A DNA stretch of 64,000 bases, taken from positions 4,962,501 to 5,026,500 of the forward strand of contig OX485808.1 of NCBI GenBank assembly GCA_950295325.1, in the 5' to 3' direction. The stretch comes from Polytrichum commune. Taxonomy: Eukaryota; Streptophyta; Polytrichopsida; Polytrichales; Polytrichaceae. Position 1 is the stretch's first letter. Every line of letters starts with the position of its first letter. Both the position numbers and the translations under genes were made by a program. The notes under the pieces were generated by a model that worked only from the letters and a program-made list of their open reading frames with translations, was not told where the DNA came from and ran no database searches. Positions 36,727 through 48,756 of this stretch are shown piece by piece.

Positions 36727-37672
36727 GTTTGGGTCGACCGACCCAAACCTGTCCACTAGTGTGTTAGGGTTTATGTCTGACCCTTAACATGTTTGGGTCG
36801 GTCGACCCAAACCCCAACCCCAGTGTGTTAGGGTTTTTGTCTGACCCTTATCAGGTTTGGGTCGACCGACCCAAACCTGTCCACTAGTGTGTTAGGGTTT
36901 ATGTCTGACCCTTGTGAGGTTTGGGTCGGTCGACCCAAACCCCTACCCCAGTGTCTTAGGGTTTTTATCCTGACCCTTATCAGGTTTGGGTCGACCGACC
37001 CAAACCACTACATGGTGTGGGTGGATGTACTCTTGTGAGGTTTGGGTCGGTCGACCCAAATCCCTACCCCCAGTGTGTTAGGGTTTTTTCCTGACCCTTA
37101 TCAGGTTTGGGTCGACCGACCCAAACCCCTACGTGGTGTGGGTGGATGTACCCTTGTGAGGTTTGGGTCGGTCGATCCAAACCCCTACTCCAGTGTGTTA
37201 GGGTTTTTTTCTGACCCTTGTCAGGTTTGGGTCGACCGACCCAAACCACTACCTGGTGTGGGTGGATGCACCCTTGTGAGGTTTGGGTCGGTCGACCCAA
37301 ACCCCTACCCCCAGTGTGTTAGGGTTTTTTCCTGACCCTTATCAAGTTTGGGTCGACCGACCCAAACCCCTACCTGGTGTGGGTGGATGTACCCTTGTGA
37401 GGTTTGGGTCGGTCGACCCAAACCCCTACCCTTGTGTGTTAGGGTTTTTTTTCTGACCCTTGTCAGGTTTGGGTCGACCGACCCAAACCCCTACCTGGTG
37501 TGGGTGGATGCACCCTTGTGAGGTTTGGGTCGGTCGACCCAAACCCCTACCCCAGTGTGTTAGGGTTTTTTTCTGACCCTTATCAGGTTTGGGTCGACCG
37601 ACCGAAACCCCAACCCAAGTGTGTTAGGGGTTCAGTCCGACCCTTATGAGGTTTGGGCCGGTCGACCCAAAC
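36727..37672. repeat. Sixteen-copy family B palindrome array, alternating centres
   Basis: Copies start at 36727, 36791, 36855, 36919, 36984, 37040, 37105, 37161, 37225, 37281, 37346, 37402, 37467, 37523, 37587 and 37651. Spacing is 56 or 64-65 bp. The central dinucleotide alternates strictly AC, GT, AC, GT; AC and GT are complements, so successive sites point in opposite directions. Spacers are themselves repeats (GTGTTAGGGTTTTTxCTGACCCTT and GGTGTGGGTGGATG). The array lies between the TATA box and the start codon of the DUF7869 gene. Confidence 0.97.
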
Positions 37673-37848
37673 CCGCACCAAAATAATTTCTGGAACTTGT
37701 TTTGGACTTGCACACAGTGTTGGGAGTTCACATTGTAGTTGTGTTGGAAATGTCTTCATCCTCGGTGTCCCCATTGATCATGGTGTCTTGCATTTTCCGA
37801 TATTTGATTCTTTTGGACCCTTACATTCTTTCCATGTGTGTAGGCGCA

Positions 37849-40800
37849 ATGGAGGGAGTTGGTGGAAGAGGGGATTCCTTCTCTAACGACATGGGCAACA
37901 CCCAATCTACGTCTGGGGATGAGCTAGACATTGTTGGGGAGGATAGTTTTGATGACAGTGCAGATGAAGGTGACTTGGGGAGTCCTTCGCCATTTGCCCC
38001 TTCTTGCCCCACTGTGGAATGTGCTGGGCTTTCACGAGCTTCATGGGTGAATTTGGATGTAGTACTTGTTAATGACAGTGGAGTTGCTGTGGCGGAGGGT
38101 ATTTGTCGTAACACACATCCAGAAGATTGCATTGATGAAAACCCCCTTGGCACCGAGGACGTTGGAGTTGTTATATTGGAATCACTCGTACATTCCGAAG
38201 TCAATCCAACTCATAGGTTCTCGTTGCGAAGGTGGCTGTTGAGGAATGTGACAATTGATGGGGTTAATTTGCATGAGCATGAGCGACGACACATCCAAAT
38301 CCAAGAGGAGCTCCAAGTAAACATTCGGCCACGCAAAGGCCTACGGAAGTACGATACATTGGCACGTCCTACTCCGTCTGCAAATGAGTGTAAACGTCAA
38401 AGGTTGCTTTGTGAGGAGTCCATTAGAGAAGTTGCCACAAAGGATTGTTGTGTACATCGTTGTTGCCAATTGTTCCCAAGGGATAAATTGAAGGCCATCC
38501 GCGAGGAAATGTGGCTTGGAGATTTCCGTCTAAGATCCACCAAAAAGCTTGATGTCCATAGGGCGATACATGTGAACGGAGCGGGTCGCAAGGTCATCAC
38601 CCTTGAGAGCATAGACGTGTGTTGTACCGCATGGTACATCATTCACGGTGTGTCGAAAGCGGAATTTTATAGACAAGCCGCGTATGCCAAGGAAGGCCGC
38701 CGGTCCCGTCACCATGGGAATACGGGCTTAAAGAAACCAAGGGAAGCAACGAGACAAGCAACCGCCACTCTGGTAACCATCATTGTCCCCCTTGCCGATG
38801 CAATGCCGCACAAAACACGCACACTCGCAACCGGTGAAAAGGTTGTGGAGAAGGTTCTTCTTATAGGCACGAAATGGAAAGACATATTGTTGGACGTAAA
38901 CGCAGTTGGCGAGAAGGCTGGGTTGGACCCTATTTCGTTGTCGAAACTGAGTGCAATAAAAAAATCTTACTTTAGCGAATACATCACAAAAAGACGAGGC
39001 GACAAATTTGCCCGTTGTTCCAAATGCGAGAAGTTGAAACGCCTTCGAGATGCACACACGATGGGCACAGAGTCCTATGCCGCACATCAAATGAACTATT
39101 TCAAGCATGTGAACATGCAAGAGGCACACCGTAATGATTACTACACAAATAGAGCTTTGTCCATCTCTAGGCCTTTGGAGGTCCTTACAATCATCCATGA
39201 CAAAATGGACCATGCCAAAACAGCCTCACCATGTTTTGCAAATCGAATAAAAGCCACGGACGGCCTTTTTAAGCTTCCTGTATCGGTTACAGGTGATTTC
39301 GATAACAATTGCATTGCATTACCTAAACACAAATTTGTGCTTTAGGTTTGTACTTGGGGCCATAGATGTATACCATGTGAATTTTTTGGTGTTATAGTTG
39401 AATATTAAACCATTGGGTTGGCTTTACAGGGATGATTGCACATGGACATGGTGATGTCAAGTATGCTCATTATGCTCTTGATTTGTATCCAGCGGATTCA
39501 AACCACACGATAGGGTCATTTGCAAAGCTTTTACGTGATTTGGAGAAACCGCCGTCCTATTCATCAAGATTGTTATTTGAAAACTCGGGATCAACACCTC
39601 TATATGAAGCGGTCTTGGATGGAAGAGATGTATGCGTGCACTCCTTGCCGGAGCCACCAAATGAAGATGTGATTGCCAAGAATTTGCCCCCAACTCTGCG
39701 TGTCCAATTGGACAATTGTGCGAAGAACAATAAAAGTAGATATGTTTTTGCATATTGGTCGTTGTTGGTTGCGAAAGGCATTTTCAAGGAGGTTTTTGTG
39801 TCATTTCTATTGGTAGGCCACACGCACGACGATATCGATGCATCTTTTGGGCGGTGGAGCATGAAGTTGCGCGAGGAGGATTTTCCAACAATCCCATTGT
39901 TGATGAAGTCGTACATGGATTTAGAGAACATTCCCGTCATCCCCCATATGATCGAGGAGGTTCCAGACTTCAAGGCATTTATAGAACCGTATATTCGAAG
40001 CGGAGCTCACCGATTGATCGGACATACGAAGGCACAACAATTTCGGTCCTACGTGCGTGACGATGGTGTCCCCGCCATGCAATACAAGTTGTTGTGCACG
40101 TCACAAGACTGGAGCCCGCCGGAGGGTCTTCTTGTGTGGCGCGTGGATGCGGATGGGAAGACCATGTTACCGGATGGGGAGCCTAGCCCTTGTAAGCCAA
40201 TAGCCATGAAGAATTTGGAGGATATTTTGAAAGGTATATCAGGCTTCATACAATATTGGGAGAGTTTGAAGATAGCGGATGTTGGCGGATCATGTTGGCA
40301 TCGTTATGGGAGTTGGATACATTATTGGACACGTGTTCGTGCCGCCTTGGTAGACCTCCACCAAGATAGCCCTCGTACTTTGAGGCATGGATTTTGGCCA
40401 CAAACACGAGTCGATGTACAAGCTTCAGAGGCTAGTCTTTTGGAAAATGGAGAGGTTCGAGAGGAGTTTGATGTGGACGACCATTACGTGAGGCCTGCTA
40501 GTAGTCGTCCGCCACCATCTTTCCGCATTGCAGTGGATTGTCATGAAGGATATATGCTCATTTTGCGTCCTGGAGACGAAACATATGTGAAGCCAGTGTG
40601 GGTGGCAAGAGCTTTGTCCAAACCCAATTTTGTAACTTCCAGCCCTCATTTTCGGCAAATACAAGTGGAGTACTACCGACCGACGGCAAGGAATGAAGAT
40701 GTGATTCGGCATTATACAGGCTGGGATACAAACCCTAACTTTCGGTGGAAGGTGGATTCTGAGCACGGTCCATCTTGGGTAGATACAGATTCCATATTCA

Positions 40801-40916
40801 TAGCATGGAAACCACGGAAAAATCATAGTGGATCAGTGTCCATCCCTCAAAAATACATAACTTTTGCAAAAGACAACCTTGCTCGGATCGCAGAAGAAGC
40901 AACCCACGTTGAATGA
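37849..40916 (+). CDS. Family B DUF7869-type protein, candidate transposase (exons 37849-39292, 39430-40916)
   Basis: Two exons joined by a GT..AG intron that splits a Gly codon give 976 residues with no interruption. The start ATG follows an acceptor (TGTGTAG). An acidic N-terminus is followed by CCVHRCCQLFPRDKL, the zinc-ligand-like FARCSKCEKL with His residues, and the HDKMDHAKTASPC motif. After these come VQLDN (Asp about residue 576) and GHTHDDIDASFGRW (about 612-622). DUF7869 has no assigned activity that I know. The position next to a terminus, one copy per element and spaced acidic residues suggest the transposase. It is the best candidate for an intact enzyme in the window. The family A copy at 12645 is a clear homologue but lacks this intron. 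Confidence 0.85.
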
Positions 40917-41419
40917 GAAGTTGGTAGGATTGTGTTAGCATGATTATAGTGTAAACAGTAATTCGACGAATATATATTACTCATATGTGTGCTCCTCAAA
41001 CTTGGGGCAAAGTTTGGGTAGAACTTGCGAATGCTATATTGTTTGGGGTTGGATGAATATCCATTTACTATATTTCAATACAGTTGTGAAGTTCATTTTT
41101 TTATTAAGTTTGGGACTAAATTTTCCATTGAAGAAAAATGCATTTATTGCATGTACTTTGTATGTTGCAATGTCTATATTTTATTGACCATGCTAATAAT
41201 AGAAATCATTTTATATGTTTTTTGGGTGAAACTAGTTTGGAGTGCTCTACCCAAAGTGTTTTTGTTGATGAAGTTGGTGTTGAGTGCTCTACCATATGTG
41301 CTTATGTCCACACCCCATAGATTTGGGATATTAGAACATATAATATATTTGAGATTGTTCGCAATATAGTTTCGGAACACGGAATGTTGTTTGATCCATA
41401 TATTAATTTGAGACTAGAG

Positions 41420-41447
41420 AAAGTCTCAATTTAACGAATATAGTGTT
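41420..41447 (-). repeat. Right terminal inverted repeat of giant element 1
   Basis: Exact complement of 24699-24726, ending AATATAGTGTT. Just inside, CTCTAGTCTCAAATT forms a small hairpin with the repeat. Confidence 0.9.
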
Positions 41448-41990
41448 AAGGCCACTTACTCACAAATCCCATATTGAGTGCACTTCACCTTATTTAACCC
41501 CCAAAACATAATTATTGTGCATGTCCCAAAAAACATTGCCCGTCCTATCCAACTTCAAAAAAGAAGGTTACCTTTGCAATCTTGATGGTCGTCTTATTCA
41601 CAAAACCCCAATTGAGTGCACCTCACCTTCAAGGTCAAAATCCAAAGTATATGTTCACCTCCATTGAGTAAATAAGCAATTGGTTGTGATTCATCCCCAA
41701 AGCAAAACCGTCAATAAAGCATGTAATTAACTTGGAAGTTTAAAATATGAAATAATTCTCGATGTGAGCAATGAGGTGATAATTTTCGTGACTTTCCATT
41801 TGAAAAGGCCTTTGTCATTTAAAATTGAACTTACAATATTGTGTCGATTTTAGCTAATTCGTTTTTGTAATATTTTGGTTGACATTTCCTGCTTTCATGA
41901 GTATTTATACACATTCAAATTAATTGAGTGCAATTGAGCATAATTGAACGTAATGAAGCGTAATTAAGAGGCTATTTCGGTATCTTGAAT
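41448..41990. mobile_element. Long-inverted-arm element 3, right part, plus another single arm
   Basis: 41448-41492 continues the arm broken at 24698. From about 41495 a further arm of the same family begins (CCCCCAAAACATAATT..TTGCCCGTCCTATCCAACTTC..CAATAAAGCATGTAATTAACTTGG), with no opposite arm recognised. Confidence 0.65.
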
Positions 41991-43622
41991 CTTGAGCTTA
42001 ATTATTCTAGAACATGATTTTAGGCTTTATTTTGAATAGATCTCTTCATTTTGAACTTTGGATGAAATCCACTTGGCAACGGTTGACTTTAAGCCATTTT
42101 TTAGGCAGTTCCAACGGATGGGAGACATGATTGATTGGTGAAGGAGTAGTTTTAACGAACTGGCAAAGAAGACAATATGAAACTAACGCCCGAACTCGAA
42201 TTCAAGCCATTATCAATGAGTTCATCGTGGCACTAAAGGTAGACTGAGTCAATGAAGCACAAGACTTGCAATGACATTAAGAGAGTTTTATGATTTTGAC
42301 TGTGTGTTGTGGTTCTATGATAAAGGCTACTACTTGAGATAGGGAATACATAAATAAATAAAACGTCAACATTTTGTTACACCGACATGCAATGTCCGTT
42401 CATGTACTTCTAATCCATATCCGCACGAATATGGGGGCAGAAGTGGCTTATTGCTTATTGGTAGTAGGTAGATCGTTTAGTTAGTATTAGTATAATTAGG
42501 TTGGTATATTATTTATCTAGTAATACTAGGGCTTGTTTTTTTTCCAATTTTCTTTTATTGAGTATTATGTGTGTGAGGTGTTTGAGGTGTTTGATGGCTA
42601 TTTGTGAGATGTTTCTTCATGAATTTATTAATTTCTTGTATTGGGGAATTTTGAGTTTGATTAGTTGTTTGATGACCAGTGTATGGATGGAGCCTCATAT
42701 ACCGATGGTGATTATGATGGGGGGTGTAGTATTGCACATTTATCCGATTTGCAAGTGGTGGTAGCCTCAGAGACAAAGAAGACCAACTGAGAAGTTGAGT
42801 GTTTGTAGTTGATGGATGATAGCCTAAGACCAATCCATAAGAGATAGAAAAAGTAACAGTGAAAGAAACTTGAGACTAAGAGGTTACAGTAGCAATGCCA
42901 AGAAATTTAGGGATAAGTACGTGCGCAATGGGGTTGAAGCCAAAGGTAGAGAGCTTTGAGACCACCATAGTTTTCATTGTGGTGATAGCAGGAAACCATT
43001 GCATTGTGACAATTTTGCGTCAATAATAGCATAGTGTGTCATAGCCAAGAAACCATTGGGAACATGTGAGAGGTGAGGTTAGGAAGAGACAAAAGATGAA
43101 AGTTAGCCTAATTAAACCTTGGAAAGGTTGTGATGAAAGATCTAGTGGAGTTGAACTCAAGATGAGTGACCCATCCTGATGAAAGAACATAAGTGCAGAA
43201 GAGAAATCTTAGGATGTTGGGGTTGCTAATAGAGTTAGGTCTGATAAGCTATATCCCTAGAGTTGAAAGGCATATTTGGGAATATAGTTTGAAAATATAT
43301 ATAGGGGATTGATATTTCCACACCTTTTTTGGCTAGATTCACACCTTTTTGCCGGTTCGGTTGCCGTGTCACGGAGGCGCTATATATGAGATTCTTCATG
43401 GTGCATCCGGACCGTTGATCCACCAAGGCCCATCCAAGGGCCTCAATGATCCTAGGTGGCGGTGGGGTGGGGGGCGGGTGTGGTGCTTGCCACCAAGGCG
43501 GGGTGGGGCCGTGGGCCTCGTGTCTTTTTTGGGGAGGCCGGATTTAGGGTGGTGTCGGGCCTAGTGGCTAGGCGGGCCCAGTGGCTAGGCCAACTTATTA
43601 TATAACTAGTTGGTTACCCTTA
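41991..43622. other. Non-coding stretch
   Basis: No gene recognised. A GC-rich patch (GGTGGCGGTGGGGTGGGG) lies at 43440-43560. Confidence 0.5.
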
Positions 43623-44138
43623 TGGGCCATTCCCACCTGACTTTAGTTAAGATCCAAAGTATTTCCTAAAAACCGGGTAAAGCTCCCTCGGTTATAACGG
43701 AGGCATCCGACTATCCCAATGCACCTACAAGAACTTGCTCCGGAGATTTTCAAGTAGCTTTTAGTTAAGTAGCTTTCACACATGTTCATGGTTTTATCTA
43801 CCAAGCAATGAATGTTGGGTAGTTTTTGCCTTACTACTCACCTATCTTACCATCGGTTTTTGTTAATGAAGCTCCTTGTGCCCTCATAGCTAAGACTAAA
43901 AAGCAACCAATCACAAGGGTGGGAGGCGACACTTTTAAAGTTCCTATATTCTTGCCTCATGTTTAGGTACCGATGGGAGGGTCGGTGGTTGAGGCTTAAA
44001 ACCTCCACTTTTAAGCCATGCCACATCGTTTGCCACCTAGGCTCGGCACTAAAAAGAGCCGTATGTGTGAACCCTAGATAACTAAAACCGCTTTTAGACT
44101 AAAACTACTTCTAACTAATGTCAGGTGGGAATGCCCCA
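43623..44138. mobile_element. PIF/Harbinger-like MITE inserted in a tandem array
   Basis: Inverted ends GGGCCATTCCCACCTGAC..TTAGTTA and TAACTAATGTCAGGTGGGAATGCCC are flanked on both sides by TTA (43620-43622 and 44139-44141). A TTA target duplication is characteristic of the PIF/Harbinger group. The 516-bp interior is non-coding. Confidence 0.7.
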
Positions 44139-44140
44139 TT

Positions 44141-44276
44141 ACTCTACTTACTAAATAACTAGTTGGTTAGCCTTACTCTACTTACTAAATGACTAGTTGG
44201 TTAGCCTTACTCTACTTACTAAATAACTAGTTGGTTAGCCTTACTCTACTTACTAAATAACTAGTTGGTTACCCTT
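44141..44276. repeat. 34-bp tandem repeat, four units
   Basis: Unit ACTCTACTTACTAAATAACT-AGTTGGTTAGCCTT, with one T>G-type variant unit. The end of a further unit (ATAACTAGTTGGTTACCCTTA) lies left of the MITE at 43602-43622, so the MITE interrupted the array. Confidence 0.95.
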
Positions 44277-44728
44277 ACATAGTGGTCGAAATGTTTCAGA
44301 GTACTGTTGGAGTTGTGGGTTTAAGCTTGTTCGAAGTTTGACAGTTGAGGTCTCATATTGAGAAAGAAGTTTATGGATGCAGCACATCCTACTCGGGAAT
44401 GAGGGGGTGTGAGTTTGAGAAACTCTGAGTTAGGTGTTTGGTACAGGGAGGACGCCAAGTAGTTCACGGCATTTTTTGAACTTGATTCGGCCTAGGGTTT
44501 TCGTGAGGATGTCTGTAGGTTGTTGGGAAGTTGGAATGTGTAACACTTCAATTTGCCCCTCTTGAACCTTTTCTCGTGTAAAGTGTTTAGATTGGGAGTG
44601 AAAGGTAGGGTTGTGAGAGAGTTTGACACTGCTGACGTTGTCACAATGGAGAGGAATGCACTGAGGAAGGATGAGTTGGGGTTCGAGGAAAAGGCGTTTA
44701 AGCTAGATAACTTCACGGGTGTCTACCA

Positions 44729-47700
44729 TTAGGGCTTGATACTCGCCTTCGGTTGAGGACATGAAACTGCAGTTTGTGACATGCTAGCCCAGGTGATAGG
44801 GCTCTGGCCGAGCTTGAATAGGTAACCAATAACAGATCTGCGAGTGTCGGAGGCGCCGCTCCAGTCAACATTTGTGAAACCGGAGAGGTCATTGGGGTCG
44901 CCATGGGCGTAGAAAAATCTATGTGTAGGGGTATGCCAAAGGTAGCGGAGGATAAATTGGGCTGCTTGCAGATGGGCGAGTTGTGGGGCTTGCATGAAGC
45001 GGGCGACCTGATGAATGGCATGAGTGATATATGGGCGGGTGTTTGTAAGAAAGATCAATTTTCCGATGAGGCGTCGGTAAAGGGTTGGATCAGTAGGAGG
45101 GGACTCCATGTTGGGGAGGAGTTTGATGTTATGTTGGAGGTGGGTGTGGGAGGGGTTGGAATGCAACATATTGAATTCGAGAAGGAGGTGGTGGATGTAA
45201 GCGGTCTGGTGGAGGTAAAGGCATCGGGTTGTGGGGGGGAATTCGATTTCAATGTACTTACGAATCGGGCCCAGGAGGGTCATGTCGTATTTGGATTGTA
45301 ATTGATTACAAAGCTAGGGGATGCGAGAGGAGTCGTTGCCGGTGATGAAGATGTCATCCACGTAGATGATCAGAAAAACCCAATGGTTAGGGGTGTGGAG
45401 GTAGTACAAATTGTGATTGGAGGAAGTGTGGAGAAGGTTTAGATGTAGGAGATAGGTGTCAATGTCTTGATACCAAGAGCGTCTAGATTACTTGAGTCCA
45501 TATGTGGCGTGGAGTAGGAGAAGGACCCAATGTTCCTTGCTTTTGATCACAAAGCCAGGTAAATGAAGCATGTAAACCCGTTGTTTGAGGTAGGCAATCT
45601 TGACATCCTTGTGTAGTATAGGCTAACCACGATGGGCAACAACAACTGCGGTGGATTGTAATGTATTCCATTTGGCAACGAGTGCATAAGTCTCATCATA
45701 GTCAATGCCAACATGGTGTTGACAGCCATGGACCTTGTATCAATCAGGCATTTCCAAATGGCTGGTTTTGATGGCGAAAACCCATCTACAAGAGACAATA
45801 GGAGTGTCTAGAGGGTGTTCGATAAATTGACAGGTATTGAAGTTTTGTAGGGATCGTAATGTTTCCTGCATGGTGAGGTGCCATTGGGGGTGGTGAAGAG
45901 CTTCCTGAAAGGTAATTGGTTATGAGGGAGCTATGGTTAGGCACTTTGTGGCCCCTACGAAATCATAGAGGTGTTTGGGAAAGGGGGGCTGGCGTGAGGA
46001 GCGGCAAAGAGGGGGTTGCTGTCTATAGGTGGGAAGGGGGAAGGGGTGAGCGAGGGTGGTGGGGGGGGGGGGTGTGAGTCGGGGAAGACGGAGAAGAAAG
46101 GTATGGGGTAGATGATAAAGGAGTTAGAGAGTATGTTGGAACTGGGACTCGAACTGAGAGAAAAAGGTGAGTGGAGGGAAATAATTGTTCGAGGGGTGAA
46201 GGCGTTTGTGGATTGGGTTTAGGAGAGGAAGTTGGTGGTGAATATCGATGTTCGATGAATTCCACATCGCGAGACAATTATTTTGTGGGTAATGGATTCA
46301 AAGCAACGATAGATTTTGCTTGGAATGTCATATCCTACTAGAATACATTTGGAAGTTTTAGGAGACAATTTGTCTCTTTTGTTTGAGGGAATGTGTACAA
46401 ATGCAGTGGAACCAAAGACACGGAGGTGAGAGACATCACACTTGTATCCGAAACACAATTCTTCAGGGGTAGAATGTGAGTGACTTTACTAGGTAGTCAA
46501 TTGTGGAAGTATGTTGTTGAAATTGCTTCCGCCCAGAGTCGTTGAGGTAGGTCCTGATTGGGAGTGAGGCATCCGGCGGTTTCGAGGAAGGTGCGGTTGC
46601 GTCTCTCAACGATGCCGTTTTGTTGAGGGGTGGCGGCCATGGTTAAATGGCGTTGGATGCCATTATCTTGGCAATGTTGGTTGAATGTATGTGAAGTAAA
46701 CTCTCCTCCTCTGTCTGTCCGGATGGTGATGATTTGTAGCCATGTTTATTTTCTGCCGTGCTTTGAAAAGCTCGGAATTTGTCGAAGGTTTCTCCCTTTT
46801 TGTGAGAAAGTAAATCTAGTTCTTTCGGTTGAAGTCATCGATGATGGAAAGGAAGTAGTGAGCTCCTGAATAAGACGCAACATGTGCTGGTCTCAAGAGG
46901 TTTGCATGTATTAGTTGTAGGGGCTTAGAAGCCCTTTGTAATGTAGCTTGAGGGAAAGGGAGTCTGCACAGTTTGTCGGCTACGCAGGTTTCGCATGTTG
47001 TAGCATTCTCTGGGAGGCTTGCCGGTGTTCCATGCGCTAGTTGTTTGTGAACAAGGGTATGAAGTCGCCTTTTGTTGGGGTGCCCTAGTCTGGCGTGCCA
47101 TAGTGTGGCAAGATTAATACGAGAGGTGACATTGATTTCTATGCAATTGACAAAGATGGAGTCCTTAATGCGGTAGAGGGAGTTGATTGAGTCTCGGACT
47201 CCTTTGATGAGAGTCTGGTTAGTATGCTTGTCTACAACATGGCATACATGAGGTGAGAAATGGATTGTGAGGCCTTGATCTTCTATTGATCCTGCAGAGA
47301 ATAGGTTCTTGGTGAGGCCTGGGACGTAAAAAATGTTTCCTATGGTTTTTATTTCTCCACTTGGTAACTTGATGACGACAAACGGTATTCCTTTGACGGA
47401 TAATGATTGACCTCCTGTTGTGTGAACTACCTTGTCATGTTCGACTGGTCTGATATGAACTAAAAGATTACGGTTGCTTGTGACGTGGTTTGATGCCCTT
47501 GAGTCAAGGTACCAAGCAACCAAGTCATCTACGATGGCGAGTGCGTTGTTGCTATGGTTTTGTGAGATCATTTCAGTGAGCAAGGTTTTTGTTGTAGCTG
47601 TCTTGGGGTAAGGCAGAGTTGTGTCTTGAATGTTGTGTTTGTCCTCGTGTTCATCGCTTCGGACGTTATGCTTGAGTCGGCCTTGGTGATGGTATTCGTC

Positions 47701-48430
47701 GGAGTCTTCTTCTGAGTCGTTTTCAAGGTCGTAGACAGAATGAGCTTTTGCTTTGCAAAGGTCACGCCTCCTTAGTTTGAGTTTGCGTACTTGCTCAGCT
47801 ATTGACTTGAGTGGGCTCTCTCTCTCTCTCAGTGTCTTGCTTGTCCACAATTGTCACACTTGCCATCTCGATGTCTGTTAGATTCTCTAAATCTGCCTTC
47901 AAAATCTCGTGTGCGTCTCTCGTGTCCTCGATTGTTTCTCCCTCTAAAGTTTGAAGAGAATCGAGGTCTCTCTCCTGACTTGTACGACGAATGTCTTGTC
48001 TTGTAACAGAGCATCGTCTATAGGATCTGGTCTGTCGCTTTTGAGGCTGATTTCCTCAGATATGAGCTTGGCTTCTATGTTTCCCAAGGGAAGAAACTTA
48101 TCTCTACTGATTAGGGACTGTACAAAACCTTTGTACAGTTTTGGCATGGCATTTAGTACCATGATGGATATGAGTTCCTCTGGTAGTGCTAGGGCTATTT
48201 CTCCTAGCTGGTCGACCAAGGTTCTGGTCTCTAAGAAGAAATCGTCTATCTTCTGTGTGTCACACATTTTGAGAGACAGAAGCTTCTATAGAAGCATGAT
48301 CTTCCTAGACGAGCTACTTGAAGCGTATCTCGTTTTGAGAGCATTACATACGTCATATGGATCTTTGAACGTTCTAACATACTGATGAAAAGAGTGATGA
48401 ATAGAGAGGTTGATGATAGAAAGAGCACGT
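44729..48430 (-). pseudogene. Copia gag-pol, degenerate
   Basis: Gag-like frames span about 48430-47829 and include a CDNCGQARH half zinc knuckle. 47850-46816 contains a protease segment reading LDSRASNH where the family has DSG, a GAG-pre-integrase region (LWHARLGHP..CETC) and the start of the integrase core. 46458-46023 holds the integrase C-terminal region. The reverse transcriptase YVDD motif is visible at 45353-45364. 45283-44729 covers the end of reverse transcriptase and RNase H (GFTNVDWSGASDTRRS), after which the frame shifts. It cannot encode an active polyprotein. Confidence 0.85.
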
Positions 48431-48744
48431 TGTCTCAGTCTTCGTTCCTCTTCTGTTGCATCTTATGGTTTCTAAATTCTGGAAAACGTCACATTTCTTC
48501 TCTACGCAAAATATTCTCTAAAATGAAGTTTCAAGATCCATAGTTGGCATCACCGGATAACTTATAGGTTTCATGTATTGTGGTATCACTCTTCATGATG
48601 AAGGAATTGGACTGGTCCACAAACTCCAAAATGCGTGTGATCGTACAACTCCTTGTGAAAATTTTGGGGTAACTTTCCAAAGCCATATCTAACAGAGTAT
48701 CTCTCTATTCCAAAACTAACAGGATTCTAAGGTAACTCCCATGT

Positions 48745-48756
48745 GCTCTGATACCA
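48745..48756 (-). other. Primer binding site (initiator Met tRNA)
   Basis: TGGTATCAGAGC on the minus strand directly follows the LTR end. It is the standard plant copia primer site complementary to the 3' end of initiator tRNA-Met. Confidence 0.9.

Larger units (their letters stand above)
24699..41447. mobile_element. Giant family B DNA element, complete (16,749 bp)
   Basis: It is bounded by 28-bp perfect terminal inverted repeats starting AACACTATATTCGTTAAATT, flanked by AAGG on both sides (24695-24698 and 41448-41451). It splits an arm of a known repeat, so both boundaries are supported by the interrupted target. Inside, transcription is divergent. On the minus strand are a three-exon gene with a ParB/DGQHR-like domain and an FCP1-like gene running to the left end. 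On the plus strand a DUF7869-type gene runs to the right end. Palindromes TTTGGGTCG-NN-CGACCCAAA crowd leaders and introns. The CACTA..TAGTG ends recall En/Spm elements, but those make 3-bp duplications and no En/Spm-type transposase is visible. Confidence 0.85.

Noticed and set aside
36727..37672. CRISPR-like appearance (regular palindromic repeats with spacers)
   Set aside because: Spacers are themselves repeats rather than unique sequences, the DNA is eukaryotic, and no cas genes are present.
24699..41447. Classification as a standard CACTA (En/Spm) transposon
   Set aside because: CACTA..TAGTG occurs two bases inside the ends, but the duplication is 4 bp (AAGG), the repeats begin AACACTA, and no En/Spm-type transposase was found.
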